9,403 nucleotides of DNA from an uncultured Clostridia bacterium. Lineage in GTDB: Bacteria > Bacillota > Clostridia > TANB77 > CAG-508. Shown in pieces: positions 1 to 7,117 of this stretch. The stretch is from NCBI GenBank assembly GCA_934157205.1, contig CAKPHJ010000036.1, positions 1 to 9,403 of the forward strand. The letters are read 5' to 3'. A program made the translations under genes and the position numbers. Numbering within the stretch: position 1 is the stretch's first letter; every line of letters starts with the position of its first letter. The notes below the pieces were generated by a model, which did no database searches, was not told the DNA's origin, and saw only the letters and a program-made list of their open reading frames with translations.

Positions 1-1
1 T

Positions 2-424
2 ATATTACCAACACTTACAGTATTAGAAAATGTAGAATTAATAAAAGACGTAGTAAAAAACGGAAATGACAGTAAAGAAGCACTAAAAGCAGTTGGATTA
101 GAAGAACATATGAACAAATTTCCAAACCAATTATCAGGAGGAGAACAACAAAGAGTTTCAATTGCAAGAGCAATTGCGAAGAATCCAAAATTATTATTGT
201 GTGATGAACCAACAGGAGCATTAGATTCTAAAACAGGTGTTGAGGTCTTGAAATTATTAAAAAAACAATGTGATGGAAATAACGGAGAAAATACAGTAAT
301 TATAGTAACACATAATAGCCTATTTGCCGAGATTGCAGACACGGTAGTTAGAGTAAAAAACGGGAAAATCGAAAGTGTAACTAAAAATGAAAATCCTAAA
401 AAGATTGATGAGGTGAACTGGTAA
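2..424 (+). CDS. ABC transporter ATP-binding protein (MacB/LolD type), C-terminal part
   Basis: This is the nucleotide-binding subunit that hydrolyses ATP to drive the FtsX-type permease encoded next to it. The reading frame is open from the left edge, so about 140 residues are visible; the Walker A and Q-loop regions lie outside the window. Visible in order are a 'PTLTVLENVEL' segment typical of this subfamily just after the Q-loop, the ABC signature LSGGEQQRVSIARA (from nt 131), Walker B LLLCDEPTGALDS (nt 191 on, catalytic Glu at 206-208) and the switch His in IIVTHN (nt 311-313). The LolD/MacB family is usually ~220-250 residues, so roughly 80-100 are missing. The stop codon sits one base before the permease ATG, which indicates translational coupling. 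Exported substrate unknown; antimicrobial peptides, lipids or lipoproteins are the usual cargo of this superfamily. Confidence 0.95.
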   Translation: MLPTLTVLENVELIKDVVKNGNDSKEALKAVGLEEHMNKFPNQLSGGEQQRVSIARAIAKNPKLLLCDEPTGALDSKTGVEVLKLLKKQCDGNNGENTVIIVTHNSLFAEIADTVVRVKNGKIESVTKNENPKKIDEVNW

Positions 425-425
425 T

Positions 426-2795
426 ATGCTAAGAAGAAAAATGATTAGAGATATAAAGCAAAACATATCACAATTTATCACAATATTATTAATGGTTTTC
501 ATAGGAATTATGGCTTATAGCGGAATTGAAAGTTACATGGAAGGAATGAAAGAAACTGCAAATAATTTTTATGGCAATTATAATTTACAGGATTTAAATG
601 TAATGGGGGAATTGTCAGAAGAAAATATTAATACAATAAAAGAAATTAGTAATGTAAAAAATGCAGAGGGAAAATTAAACGTAAATGGCGTTCTAGGAAA
701 TGATGATGATACTACAATTTCTATGAATTTTATAGCCGAGAATGAAATATCAAAATTTTATATTGTAGACGGGGAAACTTTTAATAAAGATACAAAAGGA
801 ATATGGCTAGACAACTTTTTTGCAGAAGAAAATAATTTAAAAATTGGGGACACACTAAAAGTAAAATATGATGGATATGTTTTTGAAGAAAAAATTGTAG
901 GTTTTATAAATGTACCAGATCACGTTTATGACGTAAAAGATGAATCTCAATTATATCCAGACCATAAAACATTTGGGTTTGCATATGCATCTATTAATGA
1001 ACTAGAGGGATTTATAAAAAATCAAGTAATGAAAGAAGCTAACATAACAGATGAAAGTACATTTGATCAAGTTTTTAGTAACTTTAATTATAAGGATTAC
1101 ATTAAGTATAATTATATAATGGTAGATGTAGAAAACAAAGATAAATTTAATGAAGTTAAAAATAGTATTGAAGAAAAAATAGACAATGTAGCAATAATTA
1201 ATATTGAAGACACTGCATCATATAAACAATATCAAGGAGAAATTGAAGAGGGAGAAACATATATTGGTGTATTTTCAGGATTATTTTTATTTATAGCTTT
1301 ACTTTCTGTTGTTACTACTATGAACAGAGTTGTAAAAAAACAAAGATTACAAATAGGAACATTAAAAGCATTAGGATTTAAACAAAGAAAAATTATAATG
1401 CATTATATAAGCTATAGTTTTTGGATTTCTTTAGTTGGAGCCCTACTAGGCTTAGTTGCAGGTAGATATTTTATTGGAAATGTATTTATTGGACTAGAAA
1501 TGAGCTTTTTTGAAATACCAAATGGAATGCCAATAATAAAAAATGACTCATATGTGGTTGCTGTTCTTGTGGTATTATGTGTATCATTTGTTACATATTT
1601 ATCAACAAGAAAAATTTTAAAAGAAAAAACAGCAGATACTTTAAGGAACGAAATACCAAGTGTAAAAAGTAAATCTTTAAATATAACCACAACAGGAATA
1701 TTCAAAAAAATGAGCTTTAATACTAAATGGAACATAAGAGATATGTTCAGAAATAAAGCAAGAACAATTACTGGTATTGTAGGAATTACAGCTTGTGCAA
1801 TGCTTATTGTTTGTAGTTTTGGAATGATGAATAGTATGAATTACTTTATAGATTTACAGTTTAATAGAATTTTCAATTTTGAATATAAATTAAGCCTAAA
1901 ATCAGATATTAGTACAGAAAATCTTAAAGATTTAACCGATAAATATGGAGATAATACATCTCAAAGTTTATATATAGAAATAAAAGATAATGATGGAAAT
2001 ATAGAAAGTAATAATATTTTTGTAACAGATTGTAAAGACTATGTTAGATTTGTTGATAATAAAGACAAATTTATAAATGTAGATAATGATGATGGTGTAT
2101 ATGTTACATATAAACTTGCAAAAACAAAAGGATATAAAATAGGTGATGAAATTTCGTGGCATGTTTCTGGAAACAATAAATATTATACGTCTAAAATAGT
2201 TGGATTTAACAAAGACCCACAAAATCAAAATGTTACAATGACAAGGAAATATTTGGAAAGCTTAGATATTGAATATAAGCCAGATTCTTTATATACAAAT
2301 GCAAACCTAAGCAAAAGCAAGGATATTGCAGGTGTTACAGTAATATCCAATATAGATAAATTAAAAGAAGGAATGGATGGAATGCTAGAAACAATGAAAA
2401 CAATGCTTGTACTTATTATTGTTATAGCAATTGTCCTAGGTTCAGTAATTATCTATAATTTAGGAATACTTTCTTATACAGAAAAACAATATCAATTTGC
2501 AACATTAAAAGTTTTAGGATTTAAAGACAAACAAATTCAAAAAATATTTATTAGACAAAATAATATTGTAGCTGTTATATCTATAATTTTAGGATTACCA
2601 GCAGGATTTTATTTAACAGATTGGCTATTTAAAACGGCAATAGAGGAACACTACGATTTTGGAGCACATATAAATCTTGTAAGTTATGTTTTAGCAGCTC
2701 TTGGAACTTTTGTGATTTCTTATGTTGTTTCTAAAATATTGGCTAAGAAGATTAGAAAAATAGATATGGTAACAAGTTTGAAGGGAAATGAGTAG
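426..2795 (+). CDS. FtsX-like ABC transporter permease, two FtsX domains
   Basis: This is the 789-residue membrane subunit of the preceding ATPase. Hydrophobic segments are near residues 15-37, 279-301, 325-350, 376-397, 447-467, 660-682, 708-730 and 750-772. That is the layout of a duplicated FtsX permease: one TM, a large extracytoplasmic domain (~38-278 and ~470-655), then three TMs, twice over. The duplication also shows in a cytoplasmic motif after the second TM of each half, TLKALGFKQRKI (from residue 312) and TLKVLGFKDKQI. Proteins of this architecture act mechanically on extracytoplasmic substrates rather than as classic channels (family knowledge). An AGGTGA ribosome site at 411-416, nine bases before the ATG, lies inside the ATPase gene. 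No adjacent BceRS-type sensor pair is visible, so its inducer and substrate cannot be named. Confidence 0.93.
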   Translation: MLRRKMIRDIKQNISQFITILLMVFIGIMAYSGIESYMEGMKETANNFYGNYNLQDLNVMGELSEENINTIKEISNVKNAEGKLNVNGVLGNDDDTTISMNFIAENEISKFYIVDGETFNKDTKGIWLDNFFAEENNLKIGDTLKVKYDGYVFEEKIVGFINVPDHVYDVKDESQLYPDHKTFGFAYASINELEGFIKNQVMKEANITDESTFDQVFSNFNYKDYIKYNYIMVDVENKDKFNEVKNSIEEKIDNVAIINIEDTASYKQYQGEIEEGETYIGVFSGLFLFIALLSVVTTMNRVVKKQRLQIGTLKALGFKQRKIIMHYISYSFWISLVGALLGLVAGRYFIGNVFIGLEMSFFEIPNGMPIIKNDSYVVAVLVVLCVSFVTYLSTRKILKEKTADTLRNEIPSVKSKSLNITTTGIFKKMSFNTKWNIRDMFRNKARTITGIVGITACAMLIVCSFGMMNSMNYFIDLQFNRIFNFEYKLSLKSDISTENLKDLTDKYGDNTSQSLYIEIKDNDGNIESNNIFVTDCKDYVRFVDNKDKFINVDNDDGVYVTYKLAKTKGYKIGDEISWHVSGNNKYYTSKIVGFNKDPQNQNVTMTRKYLESLDIEYKPDSLYTNANLSKSKDIAGVTVISNIDKLKEGMDGMLETMKTMLVLIIVIAIVLGSVIIYNLGILSYTEKQYQFATLKVLGFKDKQIQKIFIRQNNIVAVISIILGLPAGFYLTDWLFKTAIEEHYDFGAHINLVSYVLAALGTFVISYVVSKILAKKIRKIDMVTSLKGNE

Positions 2796-2815
2796 AGGCC
2801 AATTATTGAAGGTAA

Positions 2816-2938
2816 GTTTATGTTGTTGTTGAGGAATTGATTCCTGAGTCACAAAGTGGGGAACATTCTAATATTGGAACAATTGGTGTGGCAATTGGTT
2901 TTGTGATTATGATGATACTGGATGTGGCATTGGGTTAA
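2816..2938 (+). pseudogene. C-terminal remnant of a ZIP-family metal transporter
   Basis: An open stretch of 40 codons ends in TAA at 2936-2938 but has no start: the same frame is closed by a TAA at 2813-2815. It reads VYVVVEELIPESQ, then GEHSNIGTIG, then a hydrophobic helix ending MMILDVALG. This matches the end of GufA/ZupT-like ZIP proteins, which carry the EELIPE metal-site helix and commonly finish in a 'MMxLDVALG'-like last TM helix. Everything before that (a ZIP protein is ~250-270 residues) is absent, and the fragment begins about 20 bases after the ABC permease stop. I infer a deletion or rearrangement that fused the ABC locus to the tail of a ZIP gene. It is too short to be functional and has no ribosome site. 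Confidence 0.8.
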
Positions 2939-2945
2939 AAAAATG

Positions 2946-2979
2946 AGAGCAGGTAATTTTTTTATAATTATCTGCTTTT
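2946..2979 (+). terminator. Rho-independent terminator
   Basis: Left arm AGCAGGTAATT (2948-2958) pairs with right arm AATTATCTGCT (2966-2976) over 11 bp with a single G-T pair, around a 7-base loop, followed by a T run (2976-2979). Flanking A-rich bases at 2937-2946 can extend the pairing, so it might also work on the opposite strand. It lies 8 bases after the ZIP remnant stop. It was therefore probably that gene's own terminator and now ends the ABC transporter transcript, separating it from the copper promoter. Confidence 0.75.
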
Positions 2980-3036
2980 AATATGCAATATGAATAAACA
3001 GCTAAATATAGGCAAAAATAACGCCATACCCCCTTA

Positions 3037-3065
3037 TTTACAAAATACCATATAGGGTATATAAT
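3037..3065 (+). promoter_or_regulatory. Sigma-A promoter of the copper operon
   Basis: A -35 box TTTACA (3037-3042) and a perfect -10 box TATAAT (3060-3065) are separated by the optimal 17 bases. It is the best promoter in the window and lies just upstream of the copZ-copA unit, with a terminator behind it. Transcription would start near 3071-3073, giving a very short leader before the CsoR-like stub and about 85 bases before copZ. Confidence 0.8.
3045..3060 (+). promoter_or_regulatory. Palindromic operator, CsoR-type candidate
   Basis: ATACCATATAGGGTAT is a 16-bp inverted repeat (14 of 16 positions symmetric) with ATACC and GGTAT arms, filling the spacer between -35 and -10 and touching the -10 box. 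A bound protein here would block RNA polymerase. Firmicute CsoR operators at copZA genes are G/C-tract palindromes of the TACCC...GGGTA kind, and this fits; the CopY box TACANNTGTA is absent. A further C-rich half-site-like ATACCCCC stands upstream at 3026-3033. Assignment to CsoR rests on motif, position and the downstream copper genes. Confidence 0.65.
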
Positions 3066-3070
3066 ACTTA

Positions 3071-3077
3071 AGGAGGG
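3071..3077 (+). promoter_or_regulatory. Orphan Shine-Dalgarno AGGAGGG, likely from lost csoR
   Basis: This consensus ribosome site is 14 bases from the next ATG (3092), too far for efficient use, and copZ has its own site at 3143-3150. The simplest reading is that it served a csoR gene whose start and body have been deleted. It also lies about where the transcript should begin, which would make it weak in any case. Confidence 0.45.
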
Positions 3078-3079
3078 AG

Positions 3080-3142
3080 AAAAAAGGAAATATGGATGTA
3101 ATAGATGAGTTAGTAAGATTATTTAAAAAGTTTAATAGATAG
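3080..3142 (+). pseudogene. csoR: C-terminal stub of a CsoR-family copper repressor
   Basis: An ATG at 3092 opens a 16-codon frame reading MDVIDELVRLFKKFNR, stop TAG at 3140-3142. It resembles the final helix of CsoR proteins: Bacillus subtilis CsoR, as I recall it, ends with ISELLDVFKKFTKS, sharing the I-x-E-L-x3-FKKF pattern. The resemblance seems to continue upstream of the ATG (KKGN in the same frame, compare the KSGDG stretch of CsoR), so the ATG is probably an internal Met codon and not a true start. The promoter and operator before it, and copZ-copA after it, match the common csoR-copZ-copA order. The Cys/His/Cys copper ligands and DNA-binding surface are missing, so it cannot repress. 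It could be an accidental small ORF or leader peptide, but the match in this exact position makes a csoR remnant more likely. Confidence 0.6.
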
Positions 3143-3157
3143 AAAGGAAGATGTAAA

Positions 3158-3364
3158 ATGAAAGAAATAAAATTAAAAATAAATGGAATGATGTGCGAAG
3201 GATGTGAAAATAGAGTAAAATCAGCACTAGCTTTAATAGAAGGAGTAGAAAAAGTAGATGCAGACCATAATACAGGAATTGTAACAGTAACATCAAAAGA
3301 AGATGTAGATATTTCTAAAATAAAAGAAAAAATAATAGATATTGGATACGAAATAGAGGAATAA
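3158..3364 (+). CDS. copZ: Copper chaperone CopZ (HMA domain)
   Basis: This 68-residue protein is a single heavy-metal-associated domain. The Cu(I)-binding motif is GMMCEGC, with the two ligand cysteines at residues 13 and 16, followed by the usual beta-alpha-beta-beta-alpha-beta pattern and a 'GVEKVDADHNTGIVTV' middle typical of the fold. CopZ binds Cu(I) in the cytoplasm and passes it to CopA, or to CsoR to relieve repression. The ribosome site AAAGGAAG (3143-3150) is well placed before the ATG. The gene is four bases from copA and shares its promoter. Length and motif are normal. Another soft-metal HMA carrier is possible in principle, but the partner ATPase signature argues for copper. 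Confidence 0.93.
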   Translation: MKEIKLKINGMMCEGCENRVKSALALIEGVEKVDADHNTGIVTVTSKEDVDISKIKEKIIDIGYEIEE

Positions 3365-3368
3365 AAAT

Positions 3369-5570
3369 ATGAAAAATCTAATTTTATCAATTGATGGAAT
3401 GACTTGTAGTGCTTGCTCAAACGGTCTAGAAAAATACTTAAACAAACAAAATGGAATATTTAATGCAAGTGTAAACCTAGTTATGGCAAATGCTACAATA
3501 ACCTATGACGAGAAAATTTTAAATCAAGAAATAATAGAAAAATATATAAAACAGGCAGGTTTTAAAAGCTTAGGAATATTTAAAGAATTTAATTTAGAAA
3601 AAAATAATAAAAAAGAGAAACAGAAATTTATTATTTTTACAATTCTAGCAATTATTTTAATGTATATTGCAATGGGTCATATGATAAATTTGCCTATTGT
3701 AAGCTTTTTAGACCCACATCATAATCCTATAAACTACACAGTAAGTTTACTAATATTAACAATTGCATTTTTAATATATGGATTTGATATTTTAAAAAAT
3801 GGATATAAAAACTTAATTCATAAAATACCCAATATGGACACACTTGTATCAATAGGTGTTATAAGCAGTTTTATATGTAGCTTATATGGAATGTATATGA
3901 TACTTAGAGGAAACTTGCATTTTACAATGAACCTATATTTTGAATCTTCTGCAATAATAATTTATTTTGTAAAATTGGGAAGATATATCGATGGAATAAG
4001 CAAAGACAAAACAAAAGAGGCAATACAGAAACTGACTCAAATTACGCCGAACCAAGCAATTATAGAAGCAGATGGTGTTCAAAAACAAGTAACTCTTGAT
4101 GAAATAAAAAAAGGAGATATTGTAATTTCAAAAGCAGGAGATAAAATTGCAGTTGACGGAGAAATTATAGAAGGAAGTTCGCATTTAGATGAATCTTTTA
4201 TAACAGGTGAAAGCAAACCAGTAGCAAAGGCAAAAGGAGAAAAGGTGATTGCAGGAAGTTTGAATTTTGATGGATTTATAAAATACAAAGCAGAGAGAAT
4301 TGGAAAAGAATCTACTGTATCTGAAATTGTAAAATTAGTTATAGAAGCAAGTAATACGAAGGCACCAATAGCTAAAATTGCAGATAAAATTTCTGGTATA
4401 TTTGTACCAAGTGTTATTATAATTGCAATTGTAACATTTTTAGCATATTTAATTTTAGGATATGACCTAGGAACAGCTCTAAGTACATTTATTACTGTTT
4501 TAGTAGTTGCTTGTCCTTGTAGTTTAGGTTTAGCAACTCCACTTGCAATAGTAGTGAGTGAAGGTGTTTGTGCAGAAAATGGAATATTAGTAAAGAAAAG
4601 CGAAATTTTAGAAAATGCATCTAAAATTGATACAATAGTGTTTGATAAAACAGGTACACTAACCTATGGAAAATTAAAAATTTCAAAAATATATAATTAT
4701 AGTAATCTTTCTGAAAATGATTTGATTAGCTTAGCAGGAAGCATAGAAGAAAAGTCGACACATCCAATAGGAAAGGCTTTTGTGGATTATATGGAAGAAC
4801 ATAAAATTCCAAAAGTAAGTGTTAAAGATTTTGAAAATATTGCAGGATTTGGAATAGTAGGAACAATAGACGAAAGAAAAATAATACTAGGAAATAGAAA
4901 AATAATAGAAAAGGTTTTTATTCAAAACAATCATTTAGAAGATGAAAAAAATTTAGCAATAAAAGGAAATAGTATTATCTATGTTGCAAATGAAAATGAG
5001 ATTTTAGCATTAATAGGAGTAAATGATATTGTAAGAGAAAATGCTGAAAGTGTTATTAAAGAGATAAAAGAACATAATATTAATACTATTATGCTTACTG
5101 GAGATAACAAGGAAACTGCTGAAAAAATAGGAAAAGAACTTGGTATAACAGAAGTTATTTCAAATGTTTTGCCACATCAAAAGTCAGATACAATTAAAAT
5201 GCTTAAGGAAAAAGGCAAAAAGGTTATGATGTGTGGAGATGGAATAAATGATAGCCCTGCTTTAACAAATGCCGATATTGGTGTTAGTGTAAAAAGTGGT
5301 ACTGATATTGCAATGGATTCGAGTGATGTTATTTTAACTAGAAATGATTTAGCTTCGGTTTTAAGGCTTGTAAATATTAGTGAAAAAACAGTAAGAAATA
5401 TTAAACAGAATTTGTTTTGGGCATTTTTTTATAATTGTTTGATGATTCCTGTTGCTATTGGATTTTTTAAGCCAGTGGGTATTTCTATAAATCCTATGAT
5501 TGCAAGTTTGGCTATGGTGTTTAGTAGTTTGACTGTTATTTTTAATGCTTTGAGGCTTAAACAAAATTAA
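3369..5570 (+). CDS. copA: Cu(I)-exporting P1B-type ATPase CopA
   Basis: This 733-residue pump uses ATP to move Cu(I) out across the cytoplasmic membrane. An N-terminal HMA domain (residues ~4-66) has GMTCSAC with Cys13 and Cys16. Core motifs are all present: TGES (279-282, actuator), CPC in the transport helix (382-384), DKTGT with phosphorylated Asp426, the HP dipeptide (465-466) and GDGINDSPAL (623 on). The copper-specific P1B-1 signatures are also there: Tyr-Asn (688-689) in the seventh helix and M-x2-SS (716-720) in the eighth. Only one HMA domain precedes the membrane part, normal for Firmicutes. An AGAGGA ribosome site overlaps the end of copZ, eight bases before the ATG. Synonymous third positions change from A-rich at the 5' end to T/G-rich at the 3' end. 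No terminator is visible after it. Confidence 0.96.
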   Translation: MKNLILSIDGMTCSACSNGLEKYLNKQNGIFNASVNLVMANATITYDEKILNQEIIEKYIKQAGFKSLGIFKEFNLEKNNKKEKQKFIIFTILAIILMYIAMGHMINLPIVSFLDPHHNPINYTVSLLILTIAFLIYGFDILKNGYKNLIHKIPNMDTLVSIGVISSFICSLYGMYMILRGNLHFTMNLYFESSAIIIYFVKLGRYIDGISKDKTKEAIQKLTQITPNQAIIEADGVQKQVTLDEIKKGDIVISKAGDKIAVDGEIIEGSSHLDESFITGESKPVAKAKGEKVIAGSLNFDGFIKYKAERIGKESTVSEIVKLVIEASNTKAPIAKIADKISGIFVPSVIIIAIVTFLAYLILGYDLGTALSTFITVLVVACPCSLGLATPLAIVVSEGVCAENGILVKKSEILENASKIDTIVFDKTGTLTYGKLKISKIYNYSNLSENDLISLAGSIEEKSTHPIGKAFVDYMEEHKIPKVSVKDFENIAGFGIVGTIDERKIILGNRKIIEKVFIQNNHLEDEKNLAIKGNSIIYVANENEILALIGVNDIVRENAESVIKEIKEHNINTIMLTGDNKETAEKIGKELGITEVISNVLPHQKSDTIKMLKEKGKKVMMCGDGINDSPALTNADIGVSVKSGTDIAMDSSDVILTRNDLASVLRLVNISEKTVRNIKQNLFWAFFYNCLMIPVAIGFFKPVGISINPMIASLAMVFSSLTVIFNALRLKQN

Positions 5571-5740
5571 TTTATTTCAGATGTATCACATGAGCTAAAA
5601 ACACCAATATCAGTAATACCTGGATATGCTAATTTTATTGTGAACAAAATGGCGAAATAAGTATATTTACAAAAAAAGATAAAAGAAAAATATATATCAA
5701 TATACAAGATAATGGAATTGGGATAGAAGAGGGAATGTAA
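5571..5740 (+). pseudogene. Histidine kinase remnant, H-box joined to G1 box
   Basis: Two overlapping out-of-frame pieces come from one sensor kinase. The first (5571-5660) reads FISDVSHELKTPISVI then PGYANFI, the dimerization/H-box region with the phospho-accepting His at 5589-5591, closing at TAA 5658-5660. The second (5642-5740) contains GEISIF and, after a charged stretch, INIQDNGIGIEEG, the beta strand and G1 (DxGxG) box of the HATPase_c domain, closing at TAA 5738-5740. In an intact kinase these are separated by ~100 or more residues including the N box; here they abut with a frame change near 5640. The sensor domain, N box, F/G2 boxes and start are all gone, so it is inactive. It begins directly after the copA stop and ends 24 bases before the PAP2 gene. 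No response regulator is visible nearby. Confidence 0.85.
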
Positions 5741-5764
5741 TTATTAGGAGGAATTTATTTTAAA

Positions 5765-6406
5765 ATGAAAGAAAAAACAAAAGAATTTATAAATAAAAAC
5801 TTTAAATGGCTTATATTGTTCATAGCATTAATTGGATTTCTAGCATTAGCAGAAGACGTATTTAATAAAGAAATAATGAATGGAGATATAATTGGATACA
5901 AAATAATATCAACATTTTTAATCTCAGACTTTGCAACACCAATAGCAAAATTTATTACAAACTTTGGAGGAGCAATATTTTTGACAATATTAACAATAAT
6001 ACTTTTTATATTAATAAAAAATAAAAAAATAGGAATATCAATATTTGCAAATTTAGTTATTATTGCAGGATTAAACCAATTAATCAAACATATATTACAA
6101 AGACCACGTCCTACAGAATTTAGAATAATTCAAGAAACAGGTTACAGCTTTCCGTCAGGTCATTCTATGGTCAGCATGGCTTTTTATGGATATTTAATAT
6201 ATTTGATTTATAAACATATTAAAAATAAATATATTAAATGGAGTTCTATTGTATTAATTAGTATTTTAATATGTTTCATTGGAATAAGCAGAATTTATTT
6301 AGGTGTACATTATACAAGTGATGTTTTAGGTGGTTTTCTTATATCAATATCATATTTAATTATATATGCAAGTACAGTTAATAAATTTTTGATAGAAAAA
6401 GATTAA
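5765..6406 (+). CDS. PAP2-family membrane phosphatase (lipid or undecaprenyl-PP phosphatase type)
   Basis: This 213-residue integral membrane protein has the complete PAP2 signature: KX6RP (Lys108 to Arg115-Pro116), PSGH (130-133, catalytic His133) and SRX5HX3D (Ser175-Arg176, nucleophile His182, Asp186). About six hydrophobic segments surround it (~15-30, 47-65, 70-86, 90-105, 137-150, 160-175, 187-204), and the motifs fall on one side, as in PgpB-like enzymes. Members dephosphorylate phosphatidic acid, phosphatidylglycerol phosphate or undecaprenyl pyrophosphate; which of these cannot be decided here. A strong AGGAGG (5746-5751) precedes the ATG, but the spacing of 13 bases is long. It may be co-transcribed from copA or use its own weak promoter inside the kinase remnant. 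Confidence 0.92.
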   Translation: MKEKTKEFINKNFKWLILFIALIGFLALAEDVFNKEIMNGDIIGYKIISTFLISDFATPIAKFITNFGGAIFLTILTIILFILIKNKKIGISIFANLVIIAGLNQLIKHILQRPRPTEFRIIQETGYSFPSGHSMVSMAFYGYLIYLIYKHIKNKYIKWSSIVLISILICFIGISRIYLGVHYTSDVLGGFLISISYLIIYASTVNKFLIEKD

Positions 6407-6444
6407 AAATATTATAAATAGATTATGAAAAATATATAAAATTG

Positions 6445-6453
6445 TGTTATAAT
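6445..6453 (+). promoter_or_regulatory. Extended -10 promoter for the ATC-hydrolase-like gene
   Basis: TGTTATAAT combines a perfect -10 TATAAT (6448-6453) with the TG extension one base upstream. No good -35 hexamer is found 16-18 bases before it, which an extended -10 can tolerate. It lies about 80 bases before the chosen start of the next gene, after the PAP2 stop. In such AT-rich DNA chance hits are common, so this rests on the TG extension and position. Confidence 0.5.
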
Positions 6454-6519
6454 TATAAATGCAAATCAAGATAATATGAAAAAATATATACACTTTAATT
6501 TAATTATTAAACAAAGAGA

Positions 6520-6524
6520 AAGGA
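6520..6524 (+). promoter_or_regulatory. Ribosome site fixing the start at 6533
   Basis: AAGGA, eight bases before ATG 6533, decides the start of the ATC-hydrolase-family gene. The upstream in-frame ATG at 6476 has no purine-rich site and would add a 19-residue extension (MKKYIHFNLIIKQRERNLI). Confidence 0.7.
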
Positions 6525-6532
6525 ATCTAATT

Positions 6533-7117
6533 ATGAATATAAAACAACAAAAACAAATAAAAGTATTTTTAATTGAAGAATTTGGCGAAGAAGAAGGAAA
6601 AACACTGTTTGATAAACAGGAAATAATACTTAATAAAATAATCAAAAATATAAAAGACAAGTCAGAAAATCAGAAAAAAACACTTATTCAAACAATCCTT
6701 CCTAGAATAGCATTATATAAAGCCATGTTAAAAGGTGATATGCAAGATGAAAGCATATATAAGCATATGAAAAAATATATGATGGATATAGTTGGAAAAC
6801 AAAAACATTTATCTACATCTAAAATGGAAAAAATACCTTTTTTTTATTCAATTTATAGTAATGTTTTTCTTAAAGTTGTCCGTACTACTGACTTATGGGA
6901 AAGCACACAAAAACACGGCAAAAATTATTTCGATGTAACAATGAAAAAATGTCTTTGGCATACTGCATGTGTAGAAAATGATTGTGAAAATTTATGTCCT
7001 CTTTTTTGCGATGTTGATAATGCAACATATGGAGGATTGAAAAAGTTAGGATTTTCAAGAACAAAAACATTAGGATATGGTGGAGATTGTTGTGATTTTC
7101 ATTTTTATAAAAAATAG
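6533..7117 (+). CDS. L-2-amino-thiazoline-4-carboxylate hydrolase family protein
   Basis: From the start with a proper ribosome site this is 194 residues, cytoplasmic and without a signal peptide. The N-terminal half is helical and lysine-rich. The C-terminal half is cysteine-rich, with cysteines at 140, 146, 151, 155, 159, 186 and 187, including a C-x4-C-x3-C-x3-C cluster (ENDCENLCPLFC) and a terminal GGDCCDFHFYKK. The pattern 'CPxxC...D...YxGLxxLGFxRTxTLxxGGxxCDFxF' is the hallmark of the ATC_hydrolase family. The founding Pseudomonas enzyme opens the thiazoline ring on the way to L-cysteine, but clostridial members are numerous and mostly untested, so the substrate is not established here. 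The gene stands alone behind its own promoter. Family assignment is from recognised motifs. Confidence 0.75.
   Translation: MNIKQQKQIKVFLIEEFGEEEGKTLFDKQEIILNKIIKNIKDKSENQKKTLIQTILPRIALYKAMLKGDMQDESIYKHMKKYMMDIVGKQKHLSTSKMEKIPFFYSIYSNVFLKVVRTTDLWESTQKHGKNYFDVTMKKCLWHTACVENDCENLCPLFCDVDNATYGGLKKLGFSRTKTLGYGGDCCDFHFYKK

Noticed and set aside
1412..2228. Open frames on the minus strand opposite the permease, copA and other genes
   Set aside because: They are low-complexity Ile/Phe/Ser-rich translations of the opposite strand of clear genes, without ribosome sites or motifs.
3045..3060. CopY box or CueR-type operator at the copper promoter
   Set aside because: No TACANNTGTA is present, and the -35/-10 spacing is 17, not the long 19-20 bases used by MerR-family activators.
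5666..5696. TTTACA with AATATA or TATATA as a promoter for the PAP2 gene
   Set aside because: The -10 is poor at 17-base spacing and lies within A-rich kinase remnant, where such matches occur by chance.
6476..6532. Earlier in-frame ATG at 6476 as the start of the ATC-hydrolase-like gene
   Set aside because: It has no ribosome site, while ATG 6533 has AAGGA eight bases upstream; the extra 19 residues look non-conserved.
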